64,000 nucleotides of DNA from Rhodococcus qingshengii (GTDB lineage: Bacteria; Actinomycetota; Actinomycetes; Mycobacteriales; Mycobacteriaceae). The notes beneath the pieces were generated by a model that worked only from the letters and a program-made list of their open reading frames with translations, did no database searches and was not told where the DNA came from. A program made the position numbers and the translations under genes. Where the stretch lies: contig NZ_JAJNCL010000019.1 of NCBI RefSeq assembly GCF_021025955.1, positions 17,239 through 81,238 of the forward strand. Direction: 5' to 3'. This document shows, piece after piece, positions 38,619-50,292 of this stretch. How positions within the stretch are numbered: the first letter of the stretch is position 1; each line of letters begins with the position of its first letter.

Positions 38619-39170
38619 CTACTTGCAGTAGATGGCGTTGGCGACGTCGATGTAGATCTGAGCGTTCGCACCTGCCTGATCGGGAGTGATCTGCTTGCCT
38701 TCCGCCGACGCTTCCTGGCCGACGAAGGCGGTCACGAAGGTCAAGACCTCGTCGTCGGTCTGAGGACCGGCAGCGCAGATGTAATTGGCCGTGTTGACGG
38801 CGATGCTTCCGTCACCGGCCGGGGTGATGCCCTTCGCCTTCAGCCCGTCGAGGAACTTCTGCGCCTCGGGGCTGACCTCGACGACTGTGGGCCCCGGGAA
38901 GCCTTCGATGCTCTGCGGCTGCTCCGGCGGCGCGGTGGCCGCGGCTCCTGGACTGGTGGGCGCAGCCGAAGCCGTCGTGGTCGCCGAGGCGGACGCGGAC
39001 GCCGATCCGCTCGAGGACGAAGCCGCAGCGGACGTCGTGGTGACCGGATTGGAGGTTGCAGTGGAGTCGTCACTACCGCACGCGACAAGTGCGCCACCGG
39101 TGGCGAGCGCCAGGGCGCCGACCGCGATCGCGCGTGCACAAGTGTTTCGGTTACCCGAGAAAAGCGACAT
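38619..39170 (-). CDS. DUF732-type lipoprotein
   Basis: A 183-residue secreted protein with a lipobox ALVACGS (lipidated Cys31), a long Ser/Ala/Thr-rich linker (about 35-85) and a compact C-terminal domain of about 90 residues. That domain has two cysteines (in NYICAAG and AIYCK) which probably form a disulphide, as in the DUF732 family. Function unknown; the family is confined to mycolata and probably sits on the outer face of the membrane. The ATG at 39170 is preferred over the TTG just before it. It is directly followed by the Rv3802c-like gene. Confidence 0.85.
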   Translation of the reverse strand: MSLFSGNRNTCARAIAVGALALATGGALVACGSDDSTATSNPVTTTSAAASSSSGSASASASATTTASAAPTSPGAAATAPPEQPQSIEGFPGPTVVEVSPEAQKFLDGLKAKGITPAGDGSIAVNTANYICAAGPQTDDEVLTFVTAFVGQEASAEGKQITPDQAGANAQIYIDVANAIYCK

Positions 39171-39220
39171 CAATGTCCGTCCTTGCCTTCAGTCGAAAGT
39201 CCATCAACAGGTTACGCAAC

Positions 39221-39265
39221 GCACGCGGGCGGGCACCGATCCGTGATCGGGCCCGCCCGTCGTGC
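39221..39265 (-). terminator. Terminator hairpin after LGFP mycolyltransferase gene
   Basis: A long GC-rich stem between 39221 and 39265: GCACG with CGTGC, GGGCGGGC with GCCCGCCC and CCGATC with GATCGG, broken by single mismatches, around a short loop. It begins 11 bases after the mycolyltransferase stop on the minus strand. Confidence 0.85.
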
Positions 39266-39276
39266 ACCACTGTGAG

Positions 39277-41160
39277 TTAGTGAACTTCTGTCTTGTCACC
39301 GATCACCGTGATGTAGCCGAACTGGAAGTTCTGCTGGACACCACCGGGAATGTCGAATTTGTCACTGATCGGGAATCCGAGTCGTCCACCTTCATAACCG
39401 ACACTCTTCCAACCGTCGAAGAGCGGGCCGTTCTCGACGGACCAAGCACCGCTGCCGGGGCTCCAGTAGATGTTGCCGCCCTCGAACTCGGTGAAGCGTC
39501 CGTTGTCCTTGATCGGAACCTCGTTCGACTTCGGGAATCCGAGCCAGCCGTTTTCCCAGCCGAGTTCGCCGTACTTGCCCATGATCATTCCGAGAACCGC
39601 GTGAGTTCCGTTGGCGCTGCTGTACATCGCGCCGATCTCGAATCCCTGGACCTTGCCGGGCTTGCCGGGGGTCGCGATCTCGTCTGCGGTCGGGTAGCCG
39701 AGCGGGCCACCTTCCCATCCCTGTGCGGACCACTCGGCGAGGATGTCGCCGCTGACGGGGTGAGCGCCGGTCTGCGGGGTCCAGTAGACGGAGCCGTTCT
39801 GGAAGTGGTTGAAGCGTCCGCGTCCGTCGGGCGTACCGAGTTCGGGAGTACGCGGGAAGCCGAGCGGGCCCGCCGCTGCTCCGGTGTTCATGTACGCGCC
39901 GGCGATACGGCCGGCGACAGGCTGAGCACCCGTTCCACTGGTGAAGTAGATGCGACCGTTGCGGAAGTCCTGAGCCAGGCCACCCGCGACGCTGTACTCG
40001 GGCGTGATGCAGTCGCCGATCCAACCGTTGGCTGCAGCCGTCGCACCGATCTCACCCGACGTGCCGCAAGCCGGCTTCTCGACCTCGACGCCGATAGCGT
40101 TGGCCAACTGCGGCCACAGCTGATGGAGCTCGAACTGCCAGTACGGCCACGAGTGGGTACCGGACGGGCGGTAGTTGACCTGCGCGGGGATTCCCAGCTG
40201 GTTCAGCTTGGTCGCGAAGGTCTGCGAGGTCAGGCGAGCGAGGATCTCGAGGCCCATGCCTGCGTAGTTGGTGCTCACGCCGGGAATTCCCGACGGCTGG
40301 TCGTACGGGCCGGTCGTACCGCTACCACTCGAGACGTACAGGCTGACGCCCTTGAGCTTCTCGGCGAGCGCGTACGGATCGTGTGCAGCCCACTGCGCGT
40401 TGGACGGCGGTCCCCACATCGCGGCGGAGTTGTATCCACCGGCGTCGGTCATCGCGAACTGGATTGCCTGAGGCATGCCGAGCGAAGTGGTGGTGAGGAT
40501 GCCGGACAGCGAAGCCGCGAACTTGAAGAAGCCTGGGTTACGCGCCGTGAGGAACATCGCGGACGTTCCGCCCATCGACAGTCCGACGACTCCGCGCGTC
40601 TGCGTGGTGCGCCAGTCCTTTTCGAGGATGGAGGGCAGTTCCTTGGTCAGGAACGTCTCCCACTGGTAGTTCTTGCCGTTGTCGGGCTGGAGCCAGTCGG
40701 AGTAGAAGCTGGATTGACCGCCGACGGGAAGAATGACGTTGACGTTCTTGTCGGCGTAGAAGGACTCTGCGTCGGTTTCGTAGGTCCAGGCGTTCTCGTT
40801 GTCGGTCGCGCGAAGACCGTCGAGCATCCAGACCGAGGGGAAGCTGGCCGAAGGATTGACGTTCCAATCGCGGGCCAAGAGGATCTGCACCTGAATCGGG
40901 GTGCCCATCGCGGGAGAGTTCACCCACAGTGCGACGCGACGCTCACTGAGCCAGTCGACCTTCGTGACCGCTGCTCCGGTGGGGTTCTGGGTCACGGCCG
41001 GTGCGGCCTGAGCAGGTGCCGGCGCGGCTGCCGCGGTTCCGGCAGTCGTCAAGCCCGCGGCGATCGGCAAAACCAGCATCGCTGCCAGTGCGCCGACGAC
41101 CTTTGTCCGGAAGGTTGCCCGGGACCGGCGACGGTCCTCCCTGGCAAGGCCTACTCGCAT
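39277..41160 (-). CDS. Antigen-85-type mycolyltransferase with C-terminal LGFP repeats
   Basis: Secreted acyltransferase that moves mycolates between trehalose monomycolate, arabinogalactan and trehalose dimycolate. The 627-residue protein has a signal peptide (cleavage near GTAAAAPA, about 45), an alpha/beta hydrolase domain to about 345 with Ser196 (GLSMGG), Glu305 (MGLEIL) and His336 (SGTHSWPYW), and five LGFP repeats from about 375 to the end (GPLGFP, GPLGYP, GWLGFP, GRLGFP types). LGFP repeats are thought to hold proteins to the cell-wall core, as in corynebacterial PS1. The ATG at 41160 follows a GAGAGTGAG ribosome site. Separated from the next mycolyltransferase gene by its own region. 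Confidence 0.95.
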   Translation of the reverse strand: MRVGLAREDRRRSRATFRTKVVGALAAMLVLPIAAGLTTAGTAAAAPAPAQAAPAVTQNPTGAAVTKVDWLSERRVALWVNSPAMGTPIQVQILLARDWNVNPSASFPSVWMLDGLRATDNENAWTYETDAESFYADKNVNVILPVGGQSSFYSDWLQPDNGKNYQWETFLTKELPSILEKDWRTTQTRGVVGLSMGGTSAMFLTARNPGFFKFAASLSGILTTTSLGMPQAIQFAMTDAGGYNSAAMWGPPSNAQWAAHDPYALAEKLKGVSLYVSSGSGTTGPYDQPSGIPGVSTNYAGMGLEILARLTSQTFATKLNQLGIPAQVNYRPSGTHSWPYWQFELHQLWPQLANAIGVEVEKPACGTSGEIGATAAANGWIGDCITPEYSVAGGLAQDFRNGRIYFTSGTGAQPVAGRIAGAYMNTGAAAGPLGFPRTPELGTPDGRGRFNHFQNGSVYWTPQTGAHPVSGDILAEWSAQGWEGGPLGYPTADEIATPGKPGKVQGFEIGAMYSSANGTHAVLGMIMGKYGELGWENGWLGFPKSNEVPIKDNGRFTEFEGGNIYWSPGSGAWSVENGPLFDGWKSVGYEGGRLGFPISDKFDIPGGVQQNFQFGYITVIGDKTEVH

Positions 41161-41278
41161 GAGCTCACTCTCTTTCCTTACGTTCGGTCCGCGCGTCGAT
41201 CGTGGAGCCGCCTGAGCAGCCAGACCCCCGTTGAAACTATTTCTACACGCAAACGATCCCTGCTTGGGGTAGCCGCGC

Positions 41279-41304
41279 TGTTACTGGTGGTGCAATTGTT
41301 ACTG
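41279..41304. promoter_or_regulatory. Direct repeat TGTTACTG upstream of LGFP mycolyltransferase
   Basis: Two copies of TGTTACTG (41279-41286 and 41297-41304) are spaced 18 bp, about 120-145 bp before the start codon. On the minus strand each reads CAGTAACA, which resembles the GTNAC half-sites of the response regulator MtrA. The assignment is tentative. Confidence 0.35.
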
Positions 41305-41333
41305 ACATCTGGCGCTCGTGCAGCACCTGAATA

Positions 41334-41383
41334 CACCAGTGCCGTCCCGGTTCTCCTTCGAGGAGTCCGGAACGGCACTGGTG
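41334..41383 (-). terminator. Long terminator hairpin after short mycolyltransferase gene
   Basis: CACCAGTGCCGT (41334-41345) pairs with 41372-41383 in a perfect 12-bp outer stem. CCGG/CCGG and CTCC/GGAG extend it inwards to a TTCGA loop. It lies 29 bases after the stop of the minus-strand mycolyltransferase gene. Confidence 0.85.
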
Positions 41384-41412
41384 AAGTGACTAGGTCACGG
41401 GATCGCGCACGA

Positions 41413-42423
41413 TCACCAAGCGTTCATGGTGTCGAGGATCTGGCCGCGAGCCTTCCACAGCTCTGCCGACCAGTACGGCCACGAGTGCGTGCCGTTGGAC
41501 GGGAAGCTGTAGGTGGCCGGGATACCCAGCGAGTTCATGCGGATCTGGAATGCACGGGTGTTGACCAGGGCGAGAGCTTCGAGGCCCATGCCGTTAGCCG
41601 TGTTGTAGTAGTCGATCGGTGCGCGCGGGTGGTCGTATTCACCGGGCAGGCCGCTTGCCGACGAGATGTACATCGACAGGCCCTGCAGACGCGGGGCGAA
41701 GACGAACGGGTCGTTTCGCAGCCAGGACGGGCTCCACGGCGGTCCCCACATGGAGTCGACGTTGAAGCGACCGGCATCGAGCATTGCGACGCGGATCGCC
41801 TCGCGCATACCGGGAGCCGAGATGTTCAGGTAGCCCGACAGCGAGCCGGCGAACTTGAACTGGTCACGGTGGTAAGCAGCCAGCGTCAGAGCAGCGCTGC
41901 CACCCATCGAGAGGCCGAGGACCGCGTTGTTGGTGGGCGAAACGCCGTAGTTCGCGAGGAAGTTGGGGAGTTCCTGCGTGAGGAATGTTTCCCACTTGTA
42001 CGTGATCTGCTGGCCGTTGAAGTTCGACGGTGCATACCAGTCGCTGTAGAAGCTGGACTCGCCACCGACGGGCATCACGAGGGTGATGTTGTCGTTGCGG
42101 TACTGGTCCATCGCATTGGTCTCGAAGCTCCATGCGTTGGCGTCGTTACGCGCACGCAGACCGTCGAGGAGGTAGAGGGCAGCGTTTCCGCCGCGAGCGG
42201 CCCACTGGACCTGGACCTTGATGTTGCCCATCGAGGAGGGCACCCACAGCTCGTCGTATCCGCCCGACTGGACGGTGCGGCTGGGAGCAGTGTGCGCGGG
42301 CGCAGCAGAGGCGACAGCACTACCGGCAACACCTGCAGCAAGGGGAAGCACAAGTGCTGCGGCACCGATGGCCAACGCTCGGTGCTTGAGGCGCTGGGTC
42401 AGCCTCTTTCTGGCAAAACGCAT
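41413..42423 (-). CDS. Antigen-85-type mycolyltransferase (short form)
   Basis: A 336-residue secreted mycolyltransferase without LGFP repeats. A signal peptide ends near AVASAAPA (about 41). The triad is intact: Ser172 (GLSMGGS), Glu282 (MGLEAL) and His313 (NGTHSWPYW). VGGESSFYSDWY near 120 is the conserved substrate-loop segment. In M. tuberculosis the genes at this place are fbpA and the inactive fbpD; here both copies keep the catalytic residues. Its upstream region has a 22-bp dyad and two matching inverted repeats. Confidence 0.94.
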   Translation of the reverse strand: MRFARKRLTQRLKHRALAIGAAALVLPLAAGVAGSAVASAAPAHTAPSRTVQSGGYDELWVPSSMGNIKVQVQWAARGGNAALYLLDGLRARNDANAWSFETNAMDQYRNDNITLVMPVGGESSFYSDWYAPSNFNGQQITYKWETFLTQELPNFLANYGVSPTNNAVLGLSMGGSAALTLAAYHRDQFKFAGSLSGYLNISAPGMREAIRVAMLDAGRFNVDSMWGPPWSPSWLRNDPFVFAPRLQGLSMYISSASGLPGEYDHPRAPIDYYNTANGMGLEALALVNTRAFQIRMNSLGIPATYSFPSNGTHSWPYWSAELWKARGQILDTMNAW

Positions 42424-42570
42424 GGATACTGCTCTCTCTCTTCGTCTGCGGCACCCACTCGGTGAGTGGTTCCGGCGGATTCCGTCGGGGAACAGGCTTT
42501 TCTGCCAGCCCGAACAAGTTCAGGTCGGCAGCGGACCTCTTCCAAGTCACACTGCGCTCGCTGGACTTTA

Positions 42571-42592
42571 TGTCACAGGTTCAGCTGTGACA
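42571..42592. promoter_or_regulatory. 22-bp dyad TGTCACAG-N6-CTGTGACA
   Basis: An exact inverted repeat with eight-base arms (42571-42578 and 42585-42592), 148 bp before the start of the short mycolyltransferase gene. GTCACA is the core of known MtrA sites, though those are usually direct repeats. A regulator-binding role is inferred from symmetry. Confidence 0.5.
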
Positions 42593-42648
42593 AATAGACA
42601 GATCGTTACGTCCCAGTCCGCGAGCGACACCGTCGTCACCCCTGGGGG

Positions 42649-42713
42649 CGATTCAGGTTAGGTGAATCGTCTTCGAGTACATCGTGGCCAATCGATTCGG
42701 TGTTACTGAATCG
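42649..42713. repeat. Pair of identical-format inverted repeats CGATTC-N9-GAATCG
   Basis: Two dyads, 42649-42669 and 42693-42713, have the same six-base arms and the same nine-base spacer but different spacer sequence. Their starts are 44 bp apart, close to four helical turns. They lie in the 329-bp gene-free region between aftB and the short mycolyltransferase gene. The region has no convincing gene; besides these dyads it holds the 42571 dyad and the hairpin at the aftB end. Confidence 0.6.
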
Positions 42714-42736
42714 AAATATTCAAACCCTCAACCGTC

Positions 42737-42757
42737 GGTGATGCTGATCACATCACC
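42737..42757 (-). terminator. Hairpin overlapping the aftB stop codon
   Basis: GGTGATG (42737-42743) pairs with CATCACC (42751-42757) around a seven-base loop. The aftB stop (42753-42755) is in one arm. It is short, so termination strength is uncertain. Confidence 0.45.
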
Positions 42758-44672
42758 TGGGTGGCTCTGGTGACACGAGCCCGCAGCGTTCCAATTCGTA
42801 GGCCGGAACCCGGTCGAATCGGTACTTCGCGAAGTCGAATGCCTGCTGGAAGTTCTGTTTGAATCTGGCCCAGGTCAGCTCGGAGCGGTACGACGTCAGC
42901 AGCTCCTGCGTTTCCGGGCAGGTGATGGCCAGCTTCGCGTCCGCAACCCAGTCCTCGTCGAGGAAGAACGGCAGCCACGGGCGAACGTCGATCATTCCCG
43001 TATCCGCGACCACCCAGTCCGGATAGAGATTCTTGTCGTGCCCGATCCGGCCGTCCTCGAGTCGCTCGGTGTGAGCTGCCAGCGGGTACGCCAGCCCCAT
43101 CTGATCGAGCACCCGGACGTCGAGGCCGACGTTCATGCTCGTCATTCCGAGGTTGAGGAAGAAGACGACGTGCTCGGCCGGCTCTGCGAGCGGTCCGGGC
43201 GGCGGGACGACGAACCAGGAGTCGTAGCTCGCCGACGGCAGCAGCAGCCCACCCTCCGGGGTCCGCGCAATGGTCTCGACCATGGCACGCATCCGCGGAT
43301 AGTCGAGGTAGTCCTCAGCGAGGATCGGGTGCTTGTGACCGGTGTTGAGTGCGTAGAACGCGCGCTCGTCGACGATTCCCGAGCGTCCCACCACGGAGCC
43401 TTCCGGCATCCCCGTCGTGTTGGCGGCGAAGAAAGCCCAGATGATCGTGCCGATCCACAGCACCGCTGAAACACCGAAGATTGCGGTGTCTCGGTTGCTG
43501 CCGAACGCTGACCTGGCAGGTACCCGCAACGGAATGACCGCGACCGGGATGAGCAGGCAGAACAGCACCGGCAACAGGACGCGGCCGTGCATGAAGTCGC
43601 CGCCGACGCGCAGCGAGTAGATCCCGAGGATCAGCCCACTGCCGAGAATGAAGGTGACAATCGCCCGCGGGGTGCGCAGGAACTGCTGAAAGCGCTGCCA
43701 CAGCGGGCGTGCCGGTTGATCGGTGGCGGTGACTGGTGCGTCCGCTCGGCTTCGCCACACGAGCAGCAGCGCACCGATGAGCAGGAACAGCAACGGCAAC
43801 CACAGCAGGTAGGGCCCGACGAGGTTCCACAGGTACGCAAAACCCTGCGCCCACTTCGCGCCACCGGCGTCCTTCGACACCGCGGTGTTCGGGTACGGCA
43901 AGGCGTAATAGCCCATTCGCCAGATCTGATAGCCCACCGGGACAAGTCCCGCGACGACCACGATCAGTGTGCGAATCTTCCAGGTCAGGCCGGCGGAGAG
44001 AACGATCATCATCAACGCGGCAGCACCGGGAATCGCCATCTCGGGTCGAACCAGTGGTCCGAGGCCGGCCACGAACGAGAGAGTCAGGATTGACGCTGTG
44101 GACGGCGTCGACGCCTGCGCCCACCGAACGAGCAATAGCCACAGGAGCGCGATCCAGAAGATCACCAGGCACGTTTCGAGCCCGGACGTGGCGAAATCTC
44201 TCGCAGGCGGAACAGCGATGTAGACGAGAACACCTGCCGGAACCAGCAGGATCGTTCCGCCCGCGGACGGCCGCACGCCGCGGTACAAACGACCGGTGCC
44301 GAGCATCGCCAACACGACAGCAGCAGTCGAGAGTACGAGCGCGATCGTCAGGACGACGTATTCGAGGCGGATCTGAGTGAGCCAGCTGAATGCGTAGACG
44401 ATGTACGTCCACGCGGTACTCGTGTTCGCCTCGACACGTTCACCCGCATTGAAGACCGGGCCGTTCCCCGCGAGCAGATTGCGGACGGTTCGCAAGACGA
44501 TGAGCCCGTCGTCGGCGATCCAGCGACGCTCCCACGCACCCCAGAACATGAGGGCAGCAGCAAGCACCACCCCGCCGAGAAAAACTCCTCGACTGAGGGT
44601 GGTGCGGTTCGCCGCAGTGTCGACGTGCGGGTCGGCCTCGGTGCGTGGCTCAGACGAGGTAGACAGCGACAC
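42753..44672 (-). CDS. aftB: Terminal beta-(1-2) arabinofuranosyltransferase AftB
   Basis: GT-C enzyme (GT89) that caps arabinan with beta-1,2-arabinofuranose, the residues to which mycolates are attached. The 639-residue protein has about ten membrane helices in the first 430 residues and an extracytoplasmic C-terminal domain. The first loop has WERRWIADDGLIVLRTVRN with the Asp-Asp pair of the active site near residue 54, and NAGERVEANTSTAWTY follows. The GTG start at 44672 has a GGAG ribosome site and overlaps the ubiA 3' end by 23 bases. Last gene of the glf-glfT2-PAP2-ubiA-aftB operon, as in M. tuberculosis Rv3805c. Confidence 0.95.
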   Translation of the reverse strand: MSLSTSSEPRTEADPHVDTAANRTTLSRGVFLGGVVLAAALMFWGAWERRWIADDGLIVLRTVRNLLAGNGPVFNAGERVEANTSTAWTYIVYAFSWLTQIRLEYVVLTIALVLSTAAVVLAMLGTGRLYRGVRPSAGGTILLVPAGVLVYIAVPPARDFATSGLETCLVIFWIALLWLLLVRWAQASTPSTASILTLSFVAGLGPLVRPEMAIPGAAALMMIVLSAGLTWKIRTLIVVVAGLVPVGYQIWRMGYYALPYPNTAVSKDAGGAKWAQGFAYLWNLVGPYLLWLPLLFLLIGALLLVWRSRADAPVTATDQPARPLWQRFQQFLRTPRAIVTFILGSGLILGIYSLRVGGDFMHGRVLLPVLFCLLIPVAVIPLRVPARSAFGSNRDTAIFGVSAVLWIGTIIWAFFAANTTGMPEGSVVGRSGIVDERAFYALNTGHKHPILAEDYLDYPRMRAMVETIARTPEGGLLLPSASYDSWFVVPPPGPLAEPAEHVVFFLNLGMTSMNVGLDVRVLDQMGLAYPLAAHTERLEDGRIGHDKNLYPDWVVADTGMIDVRPWLPFFLDEDWVADAKLAITCPETQELLTSYRSELTWARFKQNFQQAFDFAKYRFDRVPAYELERCGLVSPEPPR

Positions 44673-45555
44673 CCACTACTCCGATCCACGCAATCGCGAG
44701 GAGTTGCAACACCCGGTCACCGAGCGCGATCTCCTCAGGCTCTCCGGCTTCGCCGCCGTCGACGTCCACCGCGTATCGCAGCACCGCGATGGTGAACGGC
44801 ACCATCGAGATGGCGTACCAGTTGGTGCCCTTGATGGCGTCCTGTTGGAACGCCCACAGTCCGTAGCAGAGGACCAGCGTCGTCGCTGCCATCGTCCATA
44901 CGAAACGCAGGTACGTCATCGTGTAGCTCTCGAGGGACTTACGGATCTTCGCGCCGGTCTTCTCGGCCAACTGCAGTTCGGCGTAACGCTTGCCTGCGGC
45001 CATGAAGAGCGAACCGAAAGCCATCATCAGCAGGAACCACTGCGAGAGATCGATCTCGGCGGCAACGCCACCGGCGATCGCCCGAAGCAGGAAGCCGGAC
45101 GAGACGATGCAAATGTCGATGACGGCCTGATGCTTGAGGCCGAAGCAGTACGCGAGCTGGATGACGATGTACACGCCCATGACCACGGCGAGTTGCCAGT
45201 TGGCCAGGAACGACAGGCCGATCGCAGCGGACAGCAGTACGACTGCCATGCCGTAGGCGATGTTGACGGGCAGAACTCCGGCCGCGATGGGACGGAATCG
45301 CTTCGTGGGGTGAGCACGGTCGGCTTCGACGTCCATCGCGTCATTGACGAGGTAGATGCCCGATGCCGCCATGCAGAACACGACGAACGCCAGCGCGACG
45401 GGCAGGAGCACGTCGCCTTCGGTGGCGGTTCCGGCCGCGATGGGCGCTGCCAGCACAAGGACGTTCTTGACCCACTGACGTGGGCGAAGCGCCTTGACGA
45501 TGCCGGCGGGCAGGGACTTCGGGGGTCCGCTGACCGTAGCCGGTTCCTCGCTCAT
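44650..45555 (-). CDS. ubiA: Decaprenyl-phosphate phosphoribosyltransferase (UbiA superfamily)
   Basis: Makes 5-phosphoribosyl-monophosphoryldecaprenol from PRPP and decaprenyl phosphate, the committed step towards the arabinose donor. The 301-residue protein has about nine helices and the first prenyl-binding motif NDAMDVEADR at 71-80, followed by HPTKRFRPIAAG, a phosphate-binding segment typical of the DPPR synthases. A second Asp-rich segment is less clear, as in the mycobacterial enzyme. Start and stop overlap the neighbours by 4 and 23 bases. M. tuberculosis counterpart is Rv3806c. Confidence 0.95.
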   Translation of the reverse strand: MSEEPATVSGPPKSLPAGIVKALRPRQWVKNVLVLAAPIAAGTATEGDVLLPVALAFVVFCMAASGIYLVNDAMDVEADRAHPTKRFRPIAAGVLPVNIAYGMAVVLLSAAIGLSFLANWQLAVVMGVYIVIQLAYCFGLKHQAVIDICIVSSGFLLRAIAGGVAAEIDLSQWFLLMMAFGSLFMAAGKRYAELQLAEKTGAKIRKSLESYTMTYLRFVWTMAATTLVLCYGLWAFQQDAIKGTNWYAISMVPFTIAVLRYAVDVDGGEAGEPEEIALGDRVLQLLAIAWIGVVGVAVYLV

Positions 45556-46065
45556 TTATCTCCACATTTCTGTTCGGCTCTGGCTTCTTCGACCCGGCGA
45601 ACTACCGCCGCGGATGCGGCTCCCAGTGCCGCTCCGGCGAGTACGTCGGTCGGGTAGTGAACTCCCAGGACCAGACGCGAGAGCATCATCGGGGGCACCA
45701 GCAACGCCGGTAAGGGTAGCCCGGTGAGTCGACCGATCAGCACAGCCGCCGCCGTCGTCGACGTCGCGTGTGACGACGGGAAGCTGAGCTTGCTCGGCGT
45801 CGAGACGTTGACCTGCACCGACGGATCGGAAGGTCGCTTGCGCCTGACAACTCGTTTGATCACCACGGAGGCGGCGTGTGCACCGAACGCTCCGACGGCT
45901 GCTCCGGCCCATTCGCGTCGACGCGGCTTGTCCACGGCGGCTCCGACGGCTGCGATCGCGATCCACCCGAGGGAGTGCTCACCGAAGTGCGACATGCCGC
46001 GGGCGACCTTCACCGCTCCCGGCAACTGCCCGACGGTCGATTGAATTCCGGCCAGAATCCGTACT

Positions 46066-46085
<20 letters not shown>
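45552..46085 (-). CDS. PAP2-family phosphatase, Rv3807c homologue (putative DPPR phosphatase)
   Basis: A 177-residue membrane protein of the type-2 phosphatidic acid phosphatase family. All three motifs are present: KRVVRRKRP (Lys77 to Pro85), FPSSHAT (Ser105-His106) and SRLVLGVHYPTD (Arg137, His143, Asp147). In mycobacteria the gene at this place is proposed to dephosphorylate decaprenylphosphoryl-5-phosphoribose before DprE1 acts; other phosphatases may share this job. The GTG start at 46085 overlaps glfT2 by 20 bases and the stop overlaps ubiA by four, so expression is tightly coupled. Confidence 0.88.
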
Positions 46086-49259
<3,174 letters not shown>

Positions 49260-50183
49260 TCAGGACGCTGCGGGACCAATCAGACCCGCCGCACTCGGCA
49301 CACCCGCCGTATCGAAACCGATGGTGATCGGTTCGTCGACCGGAAAGTGCGCGGGAAGTAAAAGGAGTCCCTCCGACGCGCAGCGTTCGAGAAGTTCGCG
49401 GCGGGTGACCCTCGCGATCTCGGGATCCGCGTCGCCGCCCTGACTGAGGTCCGGGTACAGAAACTGGATCGGATGGTGGATCACATCGCCGGAGATGACG
49501 GCGCCACCTTCGGCAGTGCGAATCTCGATCACGATGTGGCCCGGTGTGTGGCCGGGCGCGCTGCGCACGGCGACGCTTGTGCCTTCGGACTCGGCCAGGA
49601 CATGACAGTCGTCGACTGCCGCCCACTTCGCCCCGTCCAGAACGGGACGGACGCTGTCCTCGAAGGTCTGCGCGAGATCCGAGACCACTCCTTCGTGTGG
49701 GCCTTCGGCGGCGAGTTGTTCGAGCGCAGTCAGTTCGGTGCGGTCGAAAATGTAGGTCGCGAGGGGAAAGGTGGGCCGCCAGGTTTCGGCGTCGAGGTTG
49801 GTGTTCCAACCACAGTGATCGGGGTGCAGATGTGTGCTGACCACCAGATCGACGTCGTCCACGGCGACGCCGGTGGCCGTGAAGCGTGAGAGGTAGTCGG
49901 TACCGAACATGTGGTGCGGCAAGAGGTTCGGTCGGTGCTTGCTGTTGCCGTTGCCGGTGTCGACGACGATGGCCTTACCGCCGATCTCCACCAGGTAGGT
50001 GTGGATGGCAAGTACGAGGTCGCCGCTTTCCGCCTCGAAGAACTCCGGTGTCAGCCGTGCCGACGCTTCCTCGATCTCCGTCTCACCCGCGTGCGGAAAA
50101 AGCTCTCGCGGTGGAAACGGCCAATGGGCCAGTTCGGTCAGTTGGGTGACGCGCGCCGATCCGACGTCGATGGTGAAGCTCAT
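49260..50183 (-). CDS. Metallo-beta-lactamase-fold hydrolase
   Basis: A 307-residue MBL-fold protein with the metal motif THLHPDHCGW (His118, His120, Asp122, His123), a third His in SAPGHTPGHIV and an Asp in GGAVISGDVIHHP. The layout fits the quorum-quenching lactonase/organophosphate hydrolase-like branch, but substrate cannot be named. The ATG at 50183 has a GGAAGG ribosome site nine bases upstream; the longer frame to 50273 runs into the terminator and was rejected. Separated from the acyl-CoA dehydrogenase gene by that terminator. Confidence 0.87.
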   Translation of the reverse strand: MSFTIDVGSARVTQLTELAHWPFPPRELFPHAGETEIEEASARLTPEFFEAESGDLVLAIHTYLVEIGGKAIVVDTGNGNSKHRPNLLPHHMFGTDYLSRFTATGVAVDDVDLVVSTHLHPDHCGWNTNLDAETWRPTFPLATYIFDRTELTALEQLAAEGPHEGVVSDLAQTFEDSVRPVLDGAKWAAVDDCHVLAESEGTSVAVRSAPGHTPGHIVIEIRTAEGGAVISGDVIHHPIQFLYPDLSQGGDADPEIARVTRRELLERCASEGLLLLPAHFPVDEPITIGFDTAGVPSAAGLIGPAAS

Positions 50184-50230
50184 CAGTGTTTGCCTTCCGA
50201 ACAGCTCGATACCACTTGTAGGCACACAAA

Positions 50231-50261
50231 GGGCACCCACCGAAATGCTCGGTGGGTGCCC
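50231..50261 (-). terminator. Terminator hairpin after acyl-CoA dehydrogenase gene
   Basis: A perfect 13-bp stem (GGGCACCCACCGA, 50231-50243, with 50249-50261) and a five-base loop, placed between the acyl-CoA dehydrogenase stop (50293) and the metallo-hydrolase start (50183). Confidence 0.9.
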
Positions 50262-50292
50262 GGTCGGTGTCAATGGTTTTCGACGCCGGTGA

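Noticed and set aside
41178..41378. A 66-codon minus-strand frame between the two mycolyltransferase genes
   Set aside because: It runs through the strong terminator hairpin and has no family features.
39262..42465. A 1067-codon open frame on the plus strand across both mycolyltransferase genes
   Set aside because: It is antisense to two certain genes, rich in Arg, Gly and Val, with no domain pattern. It is the usual GC-rich shadow frame.
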